Positions 1 through 12,943 of a stretch of DNA of 64,000 nt are shown piece after piece. Made by a program: the position numbers and the translations under genes. Source of the stretch: Mesocentrotus franciscanus (lineage: Eukaryota > Echinodermata > Echinoidea > Camarodonta > Strongylocentrotidae); NCBI GenBank assembly GCA_037976565.1, contig CP137671.1:26111813-26175812 (forward strand), read 5' to 3'. Within the stretch, counting starts at the first letter, position 1, and the number at the start of each line of letters is the position of its first letter. Under the pieces are notes generated by a model. That model saw only the letters and a list, made by a program, of their open reading frames with translations. It had not been told where the DNA came from and did no database searches.

Positions 1-375
1 TATCATTGTTTTCAAAAGTACATTAAGGCCCACGAACAAAAACCCGCTATGGTGACCGTGCCTATTCATCGATTGCCCCCGCCGCGGCCGCCCTCTGGAA
101 CAAACTCCCACCCCATATTCAAAATGCCCCATCCATTGAATTATTCAAAACCCATCTTTTTAACCAGTTATAGTATACTGCAGGCGCACACAAGTAGTTA
201 ATTCCATTCAACTCAATTGTATTGTATTGTATTAGTAATATTTTATGTTATTTTGTTGCTTTTAAGGTATTGAACATGTTGAATAATTATACTAAATTAG
301 ACAGTACCACCTGTGCGCTTAAAAACGCCTGTATAAAACGCCCTATAAATGTAATTATTATTATTATTATTACAT
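1..375 (+). pseudogene. CR1-type LINE, 3' end of ORF2 plus tail
   Basis: Frame from about 48 to 169 reads GDRAYSSIAPAAAALWNKLP then IQNAPSIELFKTHLFNQL and stop, the usual C terminus of CR1/Jockey-group reverse transcriptases. It is followed by an AT-rich 3' UTR and the terminal motif CCTATAAATGTAATTATTATT, an (ATT)n tail at 354-371. The element is cut by the window start. Its tail resembles those at 18868-18900 and 22455-22500. Confidence 0.75.
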
Positions 376-1757
376 TAAATTGGACAAATAGATCACAAAT
401 ACTTCACTAAACCTATTTGAAAAATGAGTCTTAATAATTTATGCGTAAATGGTTGAGATGGTTGCAAATACCATACCCTTCTTGGTCTCTTCCCCTCTTT
501 CTCTAAAGTTTGACTGAAGTTGATTTCTATAAGTATTCATCTTACTTTGTCATGATTAATTAATTGAAATGTTGGGGGGAGGCAAGAAACCAATTAAAGT
601 TGTAGTGAAATAACATTAGATATGGATTCATAAGACATTTAGACAATCGTTTAGTTTCAGCTAATGATCCATCAAAACAAAATCAACCGCAAAAAAGTCG
701 TCCCTACGTTCTGTTTTGCGCCTTAGAAAATTACGGGTTTTTACGTACGCGCGACATGGTAAGGTATAGATCGAGTTATTTACGACCGAATTTGTATATA
801 CGATTTTACACGGAGATACAGCGCGCGTGCGCGGCGACCAAGAAATGCAAACAAGGAATACGAAAGGGCTGATCGCCAGGACTGACAGTAGACTCTCGAT
901 TTTAGTTTTCAAACATTTTTTTTCCAACATCGGTGAGTTGGAAAAATTGTATTTAATTGCTATTTAAGGTGTCATCACCTGTCACTATTAAAGTACCGAT
1001 TTTGATGAATTTTGGTGAGTTTCGTACAGTGGTGTTTGAAAATGTTGAGAATCAATAGAAGTCACCTGAACAGTTTTTACTGCACACAAAGTATACTAAT
1101 GCCTCCTTGAGTGTACATTTGCCTCTAGGTACACGTATTTAGAGCCAATATCATCAAAGGGCTAGTTTACGACGTCTTCTTGATATCGACTAGCAAGATT
1201 TAAAGAAAAAAAAACTGCTCAGAAATATCTGTAACCACCAAACTTACTTTTAAACTCCACACACCCATTCATGATCATGACACGAGCCTCGCACATAACA
1301 ATGTCATGTCCTGTCTTACACGTACAGTAACCTAAATGCTGAAATTGATGCCCGAAAAAATGAAGTAAATGAATATGGACAGGGGTATGGACTGTTCTGT
1401 ATCGTATGAGTTATTTCATCTCAATTTTTTTTCATTTTTGAAAGGCATTCACGTCAGCTATACGAGGTCATCATAGCAGCCGTCACTACCAATTGAATAA
1501 TATTTAGAAATACCACTGCATACCTATAGCTACATCATTTGATATACATGTGGGGCTTATATCGCGTACATCGCGTACTCGAGATTCACCCGCGCAAACG
1601 CCTCAAATCCAGCGACTGGCAGACCATGACTGTAAATATTATCACAACTTCCGGTCAAAATAAAAATCTCTAGGCTTTAATATTTAGGAGGAAAAAAACA
1701 CATATAGGATTGATGCCCCTTCTACACTTTCGAATGGCGAGTCAGGAACTCGAAAAG
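376..1757. other. No recognisable gene
   Basis: AT-rich sequence with no open frame of credible codon content, no tandem repeat and no clear inverted repeat. Short open frames here look like chance. Confidence 0.5.
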
Positions 1758-2393
1758 TAATGCCTAGGTCACATTTGCCGCGGCGACCGTACGGTCTAAA
1801 ATATCTACGGCCAATAGCAATTATAGGGCCGCCGCAGCATTCCCACGGTCACATACGGTAGCGGTCACATAAGTTAGGGTAGCCGCACGGCGTATTTTGA
1901 ATTTGTGGAGACAGAAAATCTGCAGCTGCCGTTCGGACTTTGAAGTGATGACGCACGGTCGCCTTAGGGCGTCCCTGCGGCGGCCGTAGGTTTTTGGCAA
2001 ATATTAAGGCAGACGCAAGGTAGCCGCAAGGTGCCCGCAAGGCAGCCGAAGGGGGATCAGACGGCGACCGTGCGGCCAGACTGATGCTACCGCTTCACCC
2101 CTAGAATATATAAAATGCAAGGCCACCGTACGCCCGACGTACGGTCGCCGTGAAACCGCTCTACGGCATTGCTACGGCGTGTCTAATCGCTACGGCGAAC
2201 CTAGAAATGAAAACAGTTATAACTCCGCGTTATAATTCCACGGCGAACCGTACGGCCTGTAAAAATCGGGATACGCCCTAGGGTGACCCTGAGGCCACCG
2301 CAGATTCTCTGCGGCCGCCGCAAGTATCTCTCGATTTCGGGGGGCATACGGCCGCCGTATCCTAGCCGTAAAGCAAATGTGACCTAGGCATTA
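1758..2393. mobile_element. GC-rich MITE with 21-bp inverted termini
   Basis: Starts TAATGCCTAGGTCACATTTG and ends with its exact reverse complement at 2373-2393. The 636-bp interior is GC-rich and repeats CGGCGACCGTACGG-like words in both orientations, against an AT-rich background. It has no coding capacity. A TA target duplication is possible (TA at both outer edges), which would fit a Tc1/mariner-type MITE, but the superfamily is not certain. Confidence 0.8.
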
Positions 2394-2889
2394 CTGCCAC
2401 TGAAGAAAAAAATGTATACATTTTCCAGTGAGTAAAAGCCCATAACTGCCATTTTTGTTTATGTTTTTATAAATATAATAGTTGCCAATAAATGTAAAAT
2501 GTATTAAATAAATTGGAATGGTTATTTGTTAATATTATGTTATTATTGTGTTGTTGGGGGATCTTTATAAATAAGGAGAAAACAAATCTTTAATTTCAGT
2601 CGGCATATCATAGTCGGGAAAGAGTAGGGAGATGTGATTGGCGTAGCCACGGGGGAAGGGGGGCTCACTTAATACAGGCTCTGTGAATAAACAATGGTCC
2701 GGTTCTGTTTTGGAAAATGTGGCAATTATCGTGCTTATCATGAAGAATTACAATTTGTAGATACTGCATTGCATTAAAGTCACATAAAAAGTTAGATTCC
2801 CATTTTCTATTAAGATCTTTTTCTTTATTGATTTCTAGAGCTAATGGTCATTGTGATTCCCGTTCTTTGCTGCTCTACAGTATAATGCC
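2394..2889. other. Unassigned AT-rich spacer
   Basis: Nothing recognisable; flanked by a MITE and a LINE fragment. Confidence 0.5.
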
Positions 2890-4835
2890 ATCGTTTTTCC
2901 TCATTTCGATTATTGTTCCCCGGTTTGGTCTGAGCGATAACAAGTTGAAGACAAACAATTAAATTACAAAAGCGTCAAAAACGAGCTGCACGTGTAGTGC
3001 TGGGAGAAGGATTTGAAAATTCTTCAAATGATATGTTTAGTCGCTTAGGGTGGATGCCTATTCAGACACGTTTCTAGTTTGGACGTGCAGTGATGATGTA
3101 TATAAATCAATGACTTACATGGCACCAACATACTTAAAGAGCAATCCAACCCTTCTAATAAGTTCATTTTAAGGAAAGCATAACAATCAGAGAAACAGAA
3201 TGGCGAAAGTTTGAAATAAATCGGACCAATGTTACGAAAGTTATGAGTGTCTGAAATATGAGATCACTACAGCTGTGCGAATCTCAAATAAGCAATTTTG
3301 TCAGTGGATTGTGACGTAGTGACGGATTACTCTCCAGTTTGTCGCGTACAAAAATATCACTTATTTCTGTTTTTCTTCCAAGTGCCTCCATCCTCGGGGC
3401 ACTACCCAAAATATATTATGGTGAGTACATTAATTATTACAGGTCCTCTAAAAAGACGGACCATCGCGAGTCATACATTTATGAAAAGTTGAAATTTGAG
3501 TCCTTTTGTGTATTGGAGCAAATGGGAAAGTTGTACGCCACTACATCACATAGACATCATCAATTCAGTCAATTTGAAGAGCACATACCTATAGTAATTG
3601 CAACTTTAACAAATTTGTAACTTTCTAATTTTTTGATCGGATTTCATTCAAACTTTCATCAGTATGCTTCTCTAATTTTTCTGCTTTATTCTAGAAAAAG
3701 TTTGCTATCAAGGTTGGATTTCCCTTTTTAAAAAAGATCCAAGTTATGTCAGTTCACTACATGATCACAACACAAGACATACTGTGAGGGATGCATTGCG
3801 TGTACCCAAATTTAGGACGGACACATATACAAATAGTCCTCTAATTTCTGGAATTAGAGTATGGAACCAACTTGAAAGTTCTATCAAGACGTCACCTTCT
3901 TTGAACAGTTTTAAACACACTCTAAAAGCCATGTTATATGCAGATGACGTGTAGTGATTTTTTGTTGTGTTTTTGTTGGGGGGCGGGGGTTTTCGTGCGA
4001 TGCTAACAAATTTTTCCTATTGGCAAAATTATTAAATTTGTTTGACACGGTTAACTTTATATCATGTATAGTCATTCATGTAATGTATCCATTTTCAGCT
4101 TTCTTGTAAACAACCTAAGTGTATTAATTAAAAAGCAGTCGAATGTAAATATGTATATAACAATTGTGGTATCCCGTGTGTTAAGCTATATCAGATTTAA
4201 AAAAAAAAATCGTTTTCAATAATTTGTTCTTTCTTTTAAATACGGGGTTATCATCTATTTTTTATTTTATTTTTATTTTTTAATGTATTTTCTATTTGAA
4301 TTGAAGTTTTTCCATTCACATATTTATTTTAAATGATCAAGGATAATTCTTGAATGATCCGTTATTTCATGAGAATATCAATTAATTTGTATTATACCAG
4401 TTTATATGCTTGTGTATTTATCCTTTCTTTTCTTTTTTGGTGCTGTTATTTGTTTCATTGTTACAAAACAGGGTCTCATGGAAGACCACCAAATTGGTGA
4501 CATGTGCCACCCTGTATAAATATCAGAAATAAATCAACTAATAAGTTGTAAAATATTTAAACAGATGTATTCGATAACTTAGCCTTTGGTACATATTTTT
4601 AATAAATGTAATATGAAGTGTAGTATTTATATCAATGTGCAATTTTATAATTTACAATCTTTTTTTTTTTTGCGTGTGATTTTTCCTACTGTAACTTATT
4701 ACTGAATTTTTTAATCCACTGTTTTTTAATGCATTTTTATATGATACAATATGAACCAGGTATTGTTATTCTTCGGACTTTCTATTTGGTATATTGTTAA
4801 TAAAACCGAAATTGAATTGGGTTGAATTGAATGAA
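2890..4835 (+). pseudogene. CR1/Jockey-type LINE fragment with insertion
   Basis: About 2900-3080 reads FPHFDYCSPVWS then LQKRQKRAARVVLGEGFENS and RLGWMPIQTR, the thumb/C-terminal region of a LINE reverse transcriptase. About 3725-3945 reads DPSYVSSLHDHNTRHTVRDA then SGIRVWNQLESSIKTSPSLN, the extreme C terminus. The stretch between them does not match and may be an insertion or rearrangement. An AT-rich 3' UTR follows and ends in the TTGAATTGGGTTGAATTGAA tail near 4835. Many stops; inactive. Confidence 0.75.
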
Positions 4836-4875
4836 TAGAATGAAGTGGTGTTTTTTCTAGTAAATGAAAGATTGC

Positions 4876-6270
4876 AAAAGTTATCCCTGTCCATAAAAAA
4901 TATGATTGTCATTTAATACAAACTTATCGACCGATATCTTTGTTGCCTTGTATATCCAAACTATTAGAAAAATGTGTTTATAAGCGTTTAAATAATTTTC
5001 TTTCTAAAAAAAATGTACTTTCTGATTGTCAATTTGGTTTTAGGAAAAAACATTCTACAACCCATGCTGTAATTGGTTTACAGGATAAAACAACTTTAGC
5101 AATTGAAAAAAATAATGTTTGTATTTGAATATTTTGGGATTCACGAAAGCTTTCGATATTGTTGATATTTCAATTCTCTTGTCAAAATTGTATTTGTATG
5201 GAATACGTGGGATCATATTAAATTTGTTAAAGATTATTTATACAATCGTCTCCAATATAGTATGTTTAAAAATTCTACATCTGATTTTTCTGTTGTAACA
5301 TGTGGAGTCCCCCAAGGGGCTATCCTAGGTCCCTTGTTGTTCTTAATTTAAATTAATGATCTAGTTAAATCTTCTGAAAACTTATAATTTATGTTCGCCG
5401 ATGACACAACTCTTATTTTTACTCAATCTGATACTAGTAATGTTGAAAGCAAGTGAAGAATTGAATAACGTGGCTAAGTAGTTTAAAGCTAATAGATTGA
5501 TTCTTAATCTGAGCAAAACCAACTATTGTATAATTCATAATAAAAACCATACTGTTTCAAATTTGTTTAATAATAGGCCTATATCACTCAAAATTGATTC
5601 TGTTTGTATGTCTAAGAAAGAAGTTGTTAATTTGCTTGTGTATATGTAGATAATAACCTTTGTTGGTATGCACATATTAATAATGTTACGAGTAAAGTGT
5701 CAAAATGTATAGGTATAATGTATAGATTAAAGACGTATCGATATTATTTACACTATTCAATTCACTCATATTGTCATATCTCACAATTATTGTATTGTTA
5801 TTTGGGAAAATTCAAGTCAAATGTAAATGAGCACTCTTTATAAATTACAGAAAATGCCCTACGAATTGTTACAGGAAGTAGTTATTAAACAGCTCATTCT
5901 GGTCCATTATTCTTAAGTTTAAAGTGCTTGAATATTTTTAATTTGTTTAGATATCACGCATTGCATTAGTTGGCTTCAATTTTGTTTCTTAAATTGTTTC
6001 CATGTAAGAAAGCTGCACCGTTTTAATAATGACATTCATGCTTATAATACTAGAGTTTGTCATTTATTTCATTTATGGAAAGTAAAAACAACTTTTGTCA
6101 AAAAATCTGTTAGAAATACCTTGCCTTTATAGTTAACTTTTTCCATTTTTCATACTTAATGAAATGTTTATTTGTATACATGACATCGTTTTAATGATTT
6201 GTATTAGTTATATAAATATTTATATATGTTATATTTTGATTTTATTTTGAAATGAATAAACGAACGAACG
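4876..6270 (+). pseudogene. Jockey/CR1-type LINE RT, heavily mutated
   Basis: KVIPVHKKYD then TYRPISLLPCISKLLEKCVY and FGFRKKHSTTHAV mark RT fingers; GVPQGAILGPLLF and FADDTTLIF (about 5306-5425) mark the palm. A C-terminal piece with YNTRVCHLFH lies near 6040. In-frame stops and frame changes occur throughout. The 3' end has a tail of GAATAAACGAACGAACG at 6253-6270. Non-functional. Confidence 0.8.
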
Positions 6271-8003
6271 ATTTGTACTATGACCTCTTTTGTGAATACA
6301 ATTTTTCGCAATACATACGATTCATGTGACAATCTGTTATGATATTTATTTTGAACAACATGTAATTTGGTAAGCAGAACTATTGAATCAATGTATAAAT
6401 ACTGTGACGACTCCAGGAGGCCCCGGCCATCTAAAAAGGTGGAGAGTGTTGATGACCCTGTTATTGATTTTCTTTCTCGTCACATGAAATACGAAACTTA
6501 CACCATTTTATTTTTTTCATTTCGTTGATTTCTCAATTAGTGTTTCTATCCTATCAACAAATAGAAGGAAATTTCAAAATAATTATGTTCGTATTTTATG
6601 TCAGGTGGCTTTTAATTATCTGTATATCGTAATTAGGGCTTGAATTGAACACTCAATCACTCTTACTCTTTTCTTTTGTAACAGGGCAATTTGACACTGC
6701 AAGGTTACAAGGTAATTTGTCAGTAAATTTTCCCTTATTGTGACTGAATAGTTGAAGAAAGGGAAAATAGAAGTTTGGGAGTCCAGCCGTAAATGGAGAT
6801 ATAAAGCTGTTAAGCTTTTTTATTCGATCTGCAAAACAGATAAAATAACAATGACAGATTTAGTATATCGTTTCATGTTACACGAGATACAAAACAACAT
6901 ATCTGAATAAACCAAGTAACTGTATCTATAAAGATTCATTTAAACCCATTCTGATTTTGTACTATAAACTGTCAATCTTGACCTCGTCCTTTAAATGGTC
7001 AAAATTCAGAGTAACCAATGGCTACAAAACCTTTTGCATTTCCCGATATGCACTACTTTGATAAACTCATATTTTCAGAGCTTTCTTAAACTGACTTGAC
7101 CTTCCTTTAAACAGATTACTGCCAATTTGCATTAACCAAAATAACTGTAAATATCTCTATCTTGCATCCATACACAAGCTTGATTATTCACATCAATCTG
7201 CCTATATATAGTATAAATTTGTTCCAAAACCTCACTTGGATTGTCACTTTAAATGTATCATATGACCTTCCACTGACTTTGACAGGCACTTAATTTGCAT
7301 ATTTATGCTTGTCTTATAAAATGTCTTCATTCTATTAAACACTGTTTGATGAATTCAACTTAAATACCTGACTTGCTCTAAAACTATGCAACCAAGAATT
7401 GTTTTAACCACAAGTTTTTTTCCAGTAATAATCAAGAGATTACACTTTAAATCTTTATACAAAATAAACTATCTGGCATAAACTGTATTCTGTAATTTAC
7501 ACCTTCACTACATACAGTAAGCCTTTTGAGTTCCATTATTAACTCTTAATTTATAAACACTTTCTTTCAATTCTCACTCAAAATGCCATGCCATAAGTGC
7601 AAAGCTTTACCTTTTCAGCAAGTCAATAAATAGTGTGTTGCAAGCTAACTTAAATTCTCCAGACCAACTTTTGTCACCCAAACAAGCTGCATAAAAACCA
7701 AGATTTTATGCACAATAACAAACATCCTTTATCTTCAGGACCTCTATAAATCTACACTGTTTACTTTAAAAATGACATAAAACTATATCTGTTCTTTTAC
7801 TGTAATCCAAAATCTGTTTTGACAATTATTACAACTGGAAAAAAACACGTGGCTAAAAGTACGTCTTGTGGGCGCGGCCATTTTGAAATCAATGCCACGC
7901 ACATTATGCTCATGAGTTCAGTACAGTTCTTTAGAGACTTTAGAGTTCGTTTTTAGAGTTCAACTTGAATATATTTGATTTTCCGTTTTATGAGTTCATA
8001 TTC
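6271..8003. other. No recognisable gene, AT-rich
   Basis: No coherent open frame, tandem array or inverted repeat was seen apart from AT-rich low-complexity words. Confidence 0.5.
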
Positions 8004-8010
8004 CAGTTTA

Positions 8011-9165
8011 TTATCCCTTCGCCGACGAAGTCGGAGGGGATAAAGAAACGCCGCTGTCCGTCCTTCCTTCCGTGTGTGCATCCGTCCGTCCGTCCGTAAC
8101 AAATTTGGTTTCCGATCAATAACTTCAGTAATGTTTGACGGATTTTAATGAAGTTTGATATGAAGGTACATGGTATCAAAATACAGGCTAAGTTCGATTT
8201 CGGAGTATGTAGGTCAAAGGTCAAAGGTCATAGCTCATTAAATATGCGAAAAAATACACATCTGGGTTCCGATCGATAACTTCAGTTATGTTTGACGAAT
8301 TTTAATGAAGTTTGATGAATTTTAATGAAGTTTGATATGAAGGTTCATGGTATCAAAATACAGGCTAAGTTTTTTACGGAGAATGTAGGTCAAAGGTCAA
8401 AGGTCATAGCTCATTAAATATGCGAATCTGGTTTCCGATCGATAACTTTAATAATGTTTGACGGATTTTAATGAAATTTTATATGAAGGTACATGGAATC
8501 AAAACACAGCCGAAGTTTTATTTCCGAGTATGTAGGTCAAAGGTCATAGCTCATTGAATATGCGAATCTGGTTTCCGATCGATAACTTTATTAATGTTTG
8601 ACCGATTTTAATTAAATTTGATATGAAGGTACATGGTATCAAAACACAGCCTAAGTTCAATTTCCGAGTATGTAGGTCAAAGGTCATAGCTCATTAAATA
8701 TGCGAATCTGGTTTTCGATCGATAATTTCAGTAACGTTTGACAGATTTTAATGAAATTTGACATGAAGGTACATGGTATCAAAACACAGCCTAAGTTCAA
8801 TTTCCGAGTATGTAGGTCAAAGGTCATAGCTCATTAAATATGCGAATCTGGTTTTCGATCGATAATTTCAGTAATGTTTGACAGATTTTAATGAAATTTG
8901 ATATGAAGGTACATGGTATCAAAACACAGCCTAAGTTCAATTTCCGAGTATGTAGGTCAAAGGTCATAGCTCATTAAATATGCGAATCTTGTTTCCGATT
9001 GATAACTTTAGTAATGTTTGAAGGATTTTAATCAAATTTGATATGAAGGTACAAAGTATCAAAACACAGCCTAAGTTCGATTTCGGAGTAGGGAAGGTCA
9101 AAGGTGAAAGGTCATAGCTCATTAAATATGCAAAAACACCTAATTATATATGTGAAAATGTGGTT
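8011..9165. repeat. 140-bp tandem array, each unit with an AGGTCAAAGGTCA direct repeat
   Basis: The array opens with a hairpin at 8011-8043 (TTATCCC... TCGG AGGGGATAA around GCCGACGAAGTCGG) and a CCGT-rich stretch at 8060-8098. Seven units follow, each ending AGGTCA..CATAGCTCATT; the CATAGCTC anchors lie at 8229, 8405, 8545, 8685, 8825, 8965 and 9113 (spacing 176, 140, 140, 140, 140, 148). Units share GGTTTCCGATCGATAACTT and TGATATGAAGGTACATGGTA. Exact AGGTCAAAGGTCA occurs at 8211, 8218, 8387, 8394, 8534, 8674, 8814 and 8954. The hairpin plus internal minisatellite layout recalls Helitron/Helentron-derived elements; that is inference. Confidence 0.9.
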
Positions 9166-10119
9166 AACTTCCTTGCGTAGTAATATAATAGTAAAGTCTA
9201 ATGGAGGTAACTTGTTCTGACGTATAAAGGCCATTTGTACCCTGCGAGGGGATGCGACGCTTTGCGTTGACTTTTCTAGTATTAATCTTAACACTCAGTT
9301 CTGTGGCGGGACAAAACTTCGTCGGGAATACTGGTACGGCAACTGACGGGTAAACTAGTAAACTAGTCAAACATGACTAGAATTCTGACGGCTTACTGCA
9401 ATGACTGAAGAACATGGCGACAGTGAGGAACGTATGCTATGGTAGCTTCAAGGTTAAACAAAAAAGAAAATTTAAACCAAGCAAAATCTTCGCTCCGCGA
9501 AACAGTGACTTTCCCATCCCCCTTCCTAGCGGAATGGGGAAGTCCACCCTTATCTACTACTAATGTGTGTAAGCCATGCAGTGTTACTCCTGCTGCATGT
9601 TGTTAATCTCATCAGAGGATGTCACTGTGGCCATCATCACTATTTGGGGTAAGATTCTCATTTGAATACTCTTTGTGTAAATATATTTCTATAATATGGT
9701 GTATGAAAGTATAGAAATTACTTTAGTGTTGATGTTATATGTTCAAGATACCTAAATGATTGCCAATGCCACGATTATTGTGTCTCTGTTTCTGATTCAT
9801 ATCGGGAAATCATTTGCTGTGTATTTTCATAATTATAATGATCATAATAGTTTCAGAAAGTTACTTTGAACATCTCAGTTTTATATGATGTATGAATAGA
9901 CTAGATATGAAAGTTTATAGTCATTATTGGGACATAGCTTGCCTAGCTGAGACATTCAAGAAAGTTATAATTCATGTATAGAAACTTAGCAAAAGTTTGG
10001 TCAAGCAAGGCCACGTGATGCAAATCTTTGCACAGACAGTATTGTACAATGTATAAAGACAAAGGGAAGTGTGTATGATCTTGCTGAGCGGGCACATGTT
10101 CACTCATGTGTACTCTGTG
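9166..10119. other. Possible 3' flank of the array element, then unassigned sequence
   Basis: Contains GGGACAAAACTTCGTCGGGA near 9307, which echoes the hairpin at the array start, and AAACTAGTAAACTAGT near 9355. These may be the other end of the array-bearing element. The rest shows nothing recognisable. Confidence 0.35.
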
Positions 10120-10151
10120 TGAGAGAGAGAGAGTGAGAGAGAGAGAGTGAG
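10120..10151. repeat. (GA)n microsatellite
   Basis: Alternating GAGAGAGA interrupted by GTGA at two points. Confidence 0.9.
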
Positions 10152-11720
10152 GTGTGTGCAGGTAGAAGGGATTGTGTACATTAAACTTGTATTGAGGTTT
10201 TGGGTATATATACACACCTTGTTAAAAGTATATGGGTCTTCCTTATCTGGAGGTTGGTATGACCACCACCTCAGTGGAGTAACTAGTGTGTTTGGGTAAA
10301 AGGTAGCATTGGTTCTATTTCGTTTGAAGTATAAGATAACCAACTATTTTATGAAAGAGGTTGGTCATGATTCTCTAATGAGTATTACAGTGACTCTTCC
10401 ATTTTCGTTCCTATATTATTTTCCATTAATTATTCTGAATCATATTTGTGCGACAGTTTGAGCACATTTGCTAAGAATTGAAAAATGCATTTTAATTCAT
10501 TCTGTGGTACAATTTGCTAGTTCGTGTTCGCCAATTAATGTTGTTTATTTGTTTTTATTCTAGAGTGAGCATCTCAAGTCTTCTAGACAGCTAGTGTGTT
10601 GCTCAGAATGTGTCCATCTAATGCCATGTTGGTTCATCTGTGAGGCTGCATAGCCGGGGTGAGTTGTAACAAGAAATGTGCAAAACAATTGTCATTATGT
10701 AAATTCTTTTTATTAATTTCTATATTGTCTAAGATTTGTCGATCCTGACAGTATTCCATGTTTCTTACACCAGGCTTACTCTAATTATGCCTTTGCATTT
10801 CATTGTATTATATGATACTTATGTTTTAATTATTCTGTCAATACTTATAAATCACATATGTGGATTACTTTTGAGCTGTCATATGAACTATATACTAATG
10901 GATCAGGCTTTAGACTGCTTGTCTACTATTCACAGTATGCTATCTATTTGATATATATGACACAAGTTCAGTTTAGGGTCCTAGCGAGTCTATCGTTTGA
11001 TTTAAAGTATATATTTGACTTATGTACATGAAGCTATCTATATCTTTATCTATGGCTGGTAATAACTTGTTTGTTCTAAAATACTATGCATTCATGCATA
11101 AGAGTATAACAATTTCTTGTTATTGCCAGAGAAGTTATAGAGTGAAATTTGCTGTTGAAAGACAAGAATTCTAATAAGACGCTGTTATTTGGGAAGTGTT
11201 GATTAATGTATTAGTAGATGAATGGAACGCTCAGTTTGTCATTTATTGATATTGCTAATCTTTTTGATGTCATACTTACCATGATTCAGTATTCTTATTG
11301 TTTGATGTTTACTTTCCAGAGTAAATGAGTATATCTGTTTGATACATGTATTTATCATGTTTGTATTTTTCGTATCTTTGATACAGGTTTTTTCCTTTTT
11401 ACCACACGATTGGTGTTGGAATAAAAAGTTGAAGTAACTGCAAACATCTGTGTCAAACGTTATTTTCCTGCGTCACACTTTAAAAAAAGGGGGAAAAAGA
11501 AGAAAATAAATACCCCAGACTGATGAAAACGAGTGATCCCTATGCCATCGGAAATTCTTACCCTTTTTATAATTAGTACCCCAATTAGAAAAATATTGAA
11601 CCTCAGAAACAGTTTATCACATCTTCCCCCACATTTTCGAGGATTTAAAAAAGTAATGTTATCCATACCACCACTCCACAAATGCTTTGCCTACCAAGTA
11701 GGCCTATATTAATGGTTATA
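10152..11720. other. No recognisable gene, AT-rich
   Basis: Short frames only, with no family resemblance and no repeat structure seen. Confidence 0.5.
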
Positions 11721-11779
11721 GTAATATCAATAACAGCAACAACAACAATAAAAATAAAAATAAAAATAATGATGATGAT
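11721..11779. repeat. A-rich AAC/AAAAT/ATG low-complexity tract
   Basis: Runs of AACAACAAC, AAATAAAAATAAAAAT and ATGATGATG in succession. Confidence 0.85.
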
Positions 11780-11918
11780 AGGTTTCATGTTAAGCACTCG
11801 TGTCTGTAAAACTTGACACTCCTGACGCTCCAAACTTGAATTACATTGGCTTTAGCGTGGCTGCCATTATGACATTAACTCACCTTGGTCGAATGTTGCA
11901 GATATATATAAATATATC

Positions 11919-11983
11919 GCCAAAGAACATTAGTGCCGCGGCGGGAGTTGTCGGGTTACTTAACCACCAGACCCCGACACCTG
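11919..11983 (-). repeat. SINE fragment, tRNA-like head only
   Basis: Plus strand reads AAGAACATTAGTGCCGCGGC GGGAG ... ACCCCGACACCTG, matching the head of the SINE at 13190-13265 with an internal deletion. Confidence 0.65.
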
Positions 11984-12104
11984 TACAGGTTTCCTGATGT
12001 ACTCATGGATGTACAAATGGTAGCTGGTATTCTCAGTCAGTGGTGGATCCAGGGGTCGGGGGCCCGGGCCCCTCCCCTGGCCCAAAAAATGGAAACTATT
12101 TTTA

Positions 12105-12105
12105 C

Positions 12106-12134
<29 letters not shown>
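12105..12134. repeat. (GT)n microsatellite
   Basis: About 15 GT repeats, followed by a short poly-G tract. Confidence 0.95.
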
Positions 12135-12136
<2 letters not shown>

Positions 12137-12943
12137 TCAAGAGGGGGGGGGGTGTCAGTGAAATGTTTGAAGAGTTTAGATGTTTGGTAACAGAAGTACA
12201 ATTTTTAGGTTTCTTTTAGTAAAACTTGAACCATGTCAAGTTTTGAAGTGTGCTATAATGCACATGTTTGGAATAAGAAGAAGTAATTAAAAATCGATGT
12301 GTCATTGTGAAAATGAACTGGTCTGACTTTGAACTCTGGAGTCAAAACTAGGATTGTAGGTTTTCAGATGGGAAGAGAAGTAAATGCTACTGAAAGAACA
12401 AGTGTAAGACAGATTTTGTTCAAATGAAGTATCAGATTCTATTGAGCGAATTAAAATCAATGTCAGGAAACATATTTACAAATACGAATGTCGAAATCAT
12501 TTGACAAAACTGGCAAGACAGAGGGGCAAATTTGTTACCTGTTCATGTTCTAATTTTTAGATTCTAGGGAGCATAGTTGTAACACCATTACACCACTCAT
12601 TATTTGATTGTAACATAGGCAAAGAACTGATGCAAAACAGAGTATACATGATGGGAGATATTAAAATAGTCACACTCTGTCCCATGCGCAAGAGGATTAT
12701 ATCATTGAAAAGGAATTAAAGTTAAAGGGGAAGTCCACCCTAAAAATAAGTTTGTTTGAATAGAGGCCAAAAAATTAGAGGAACAGGTCAGTGAAATTTT
12801 GAGCAAATTCTGATTATTTTTGCTTTCTTCGTTATTGTTGACGGAATATATTTCTTCCTTGCAGGGGTAGTACAGAAACATATTTGCAATTATTATATTC
12901 AGGGTGTCTGTAATATTGAACATTTGCTTGAGGGAAAATGAAA
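12135..12943. other. Unassigned; weak MITE remnant near 12728
   Basis: GGGGAAGTCCACCCTAAAAA near 12728, with AGGTCAGTGAAATTTTGAGC after it, resembles the termini of the TTAA MITE family at 35563 and 58126. No matching right end was found. Otherwise empty. Confidence 0.4.

Noticed and set aside
661..930. 89-codon minus frame
   Set aside because: No family resemblance and no supporting signals; likely chance.
8011..9165. Regular repeats that might suggest a CRISPR array
   Set aside because: Whole 140-bp units are repeated without unique spacers and the context is clearly eukaryotic; it is a minisatellite.
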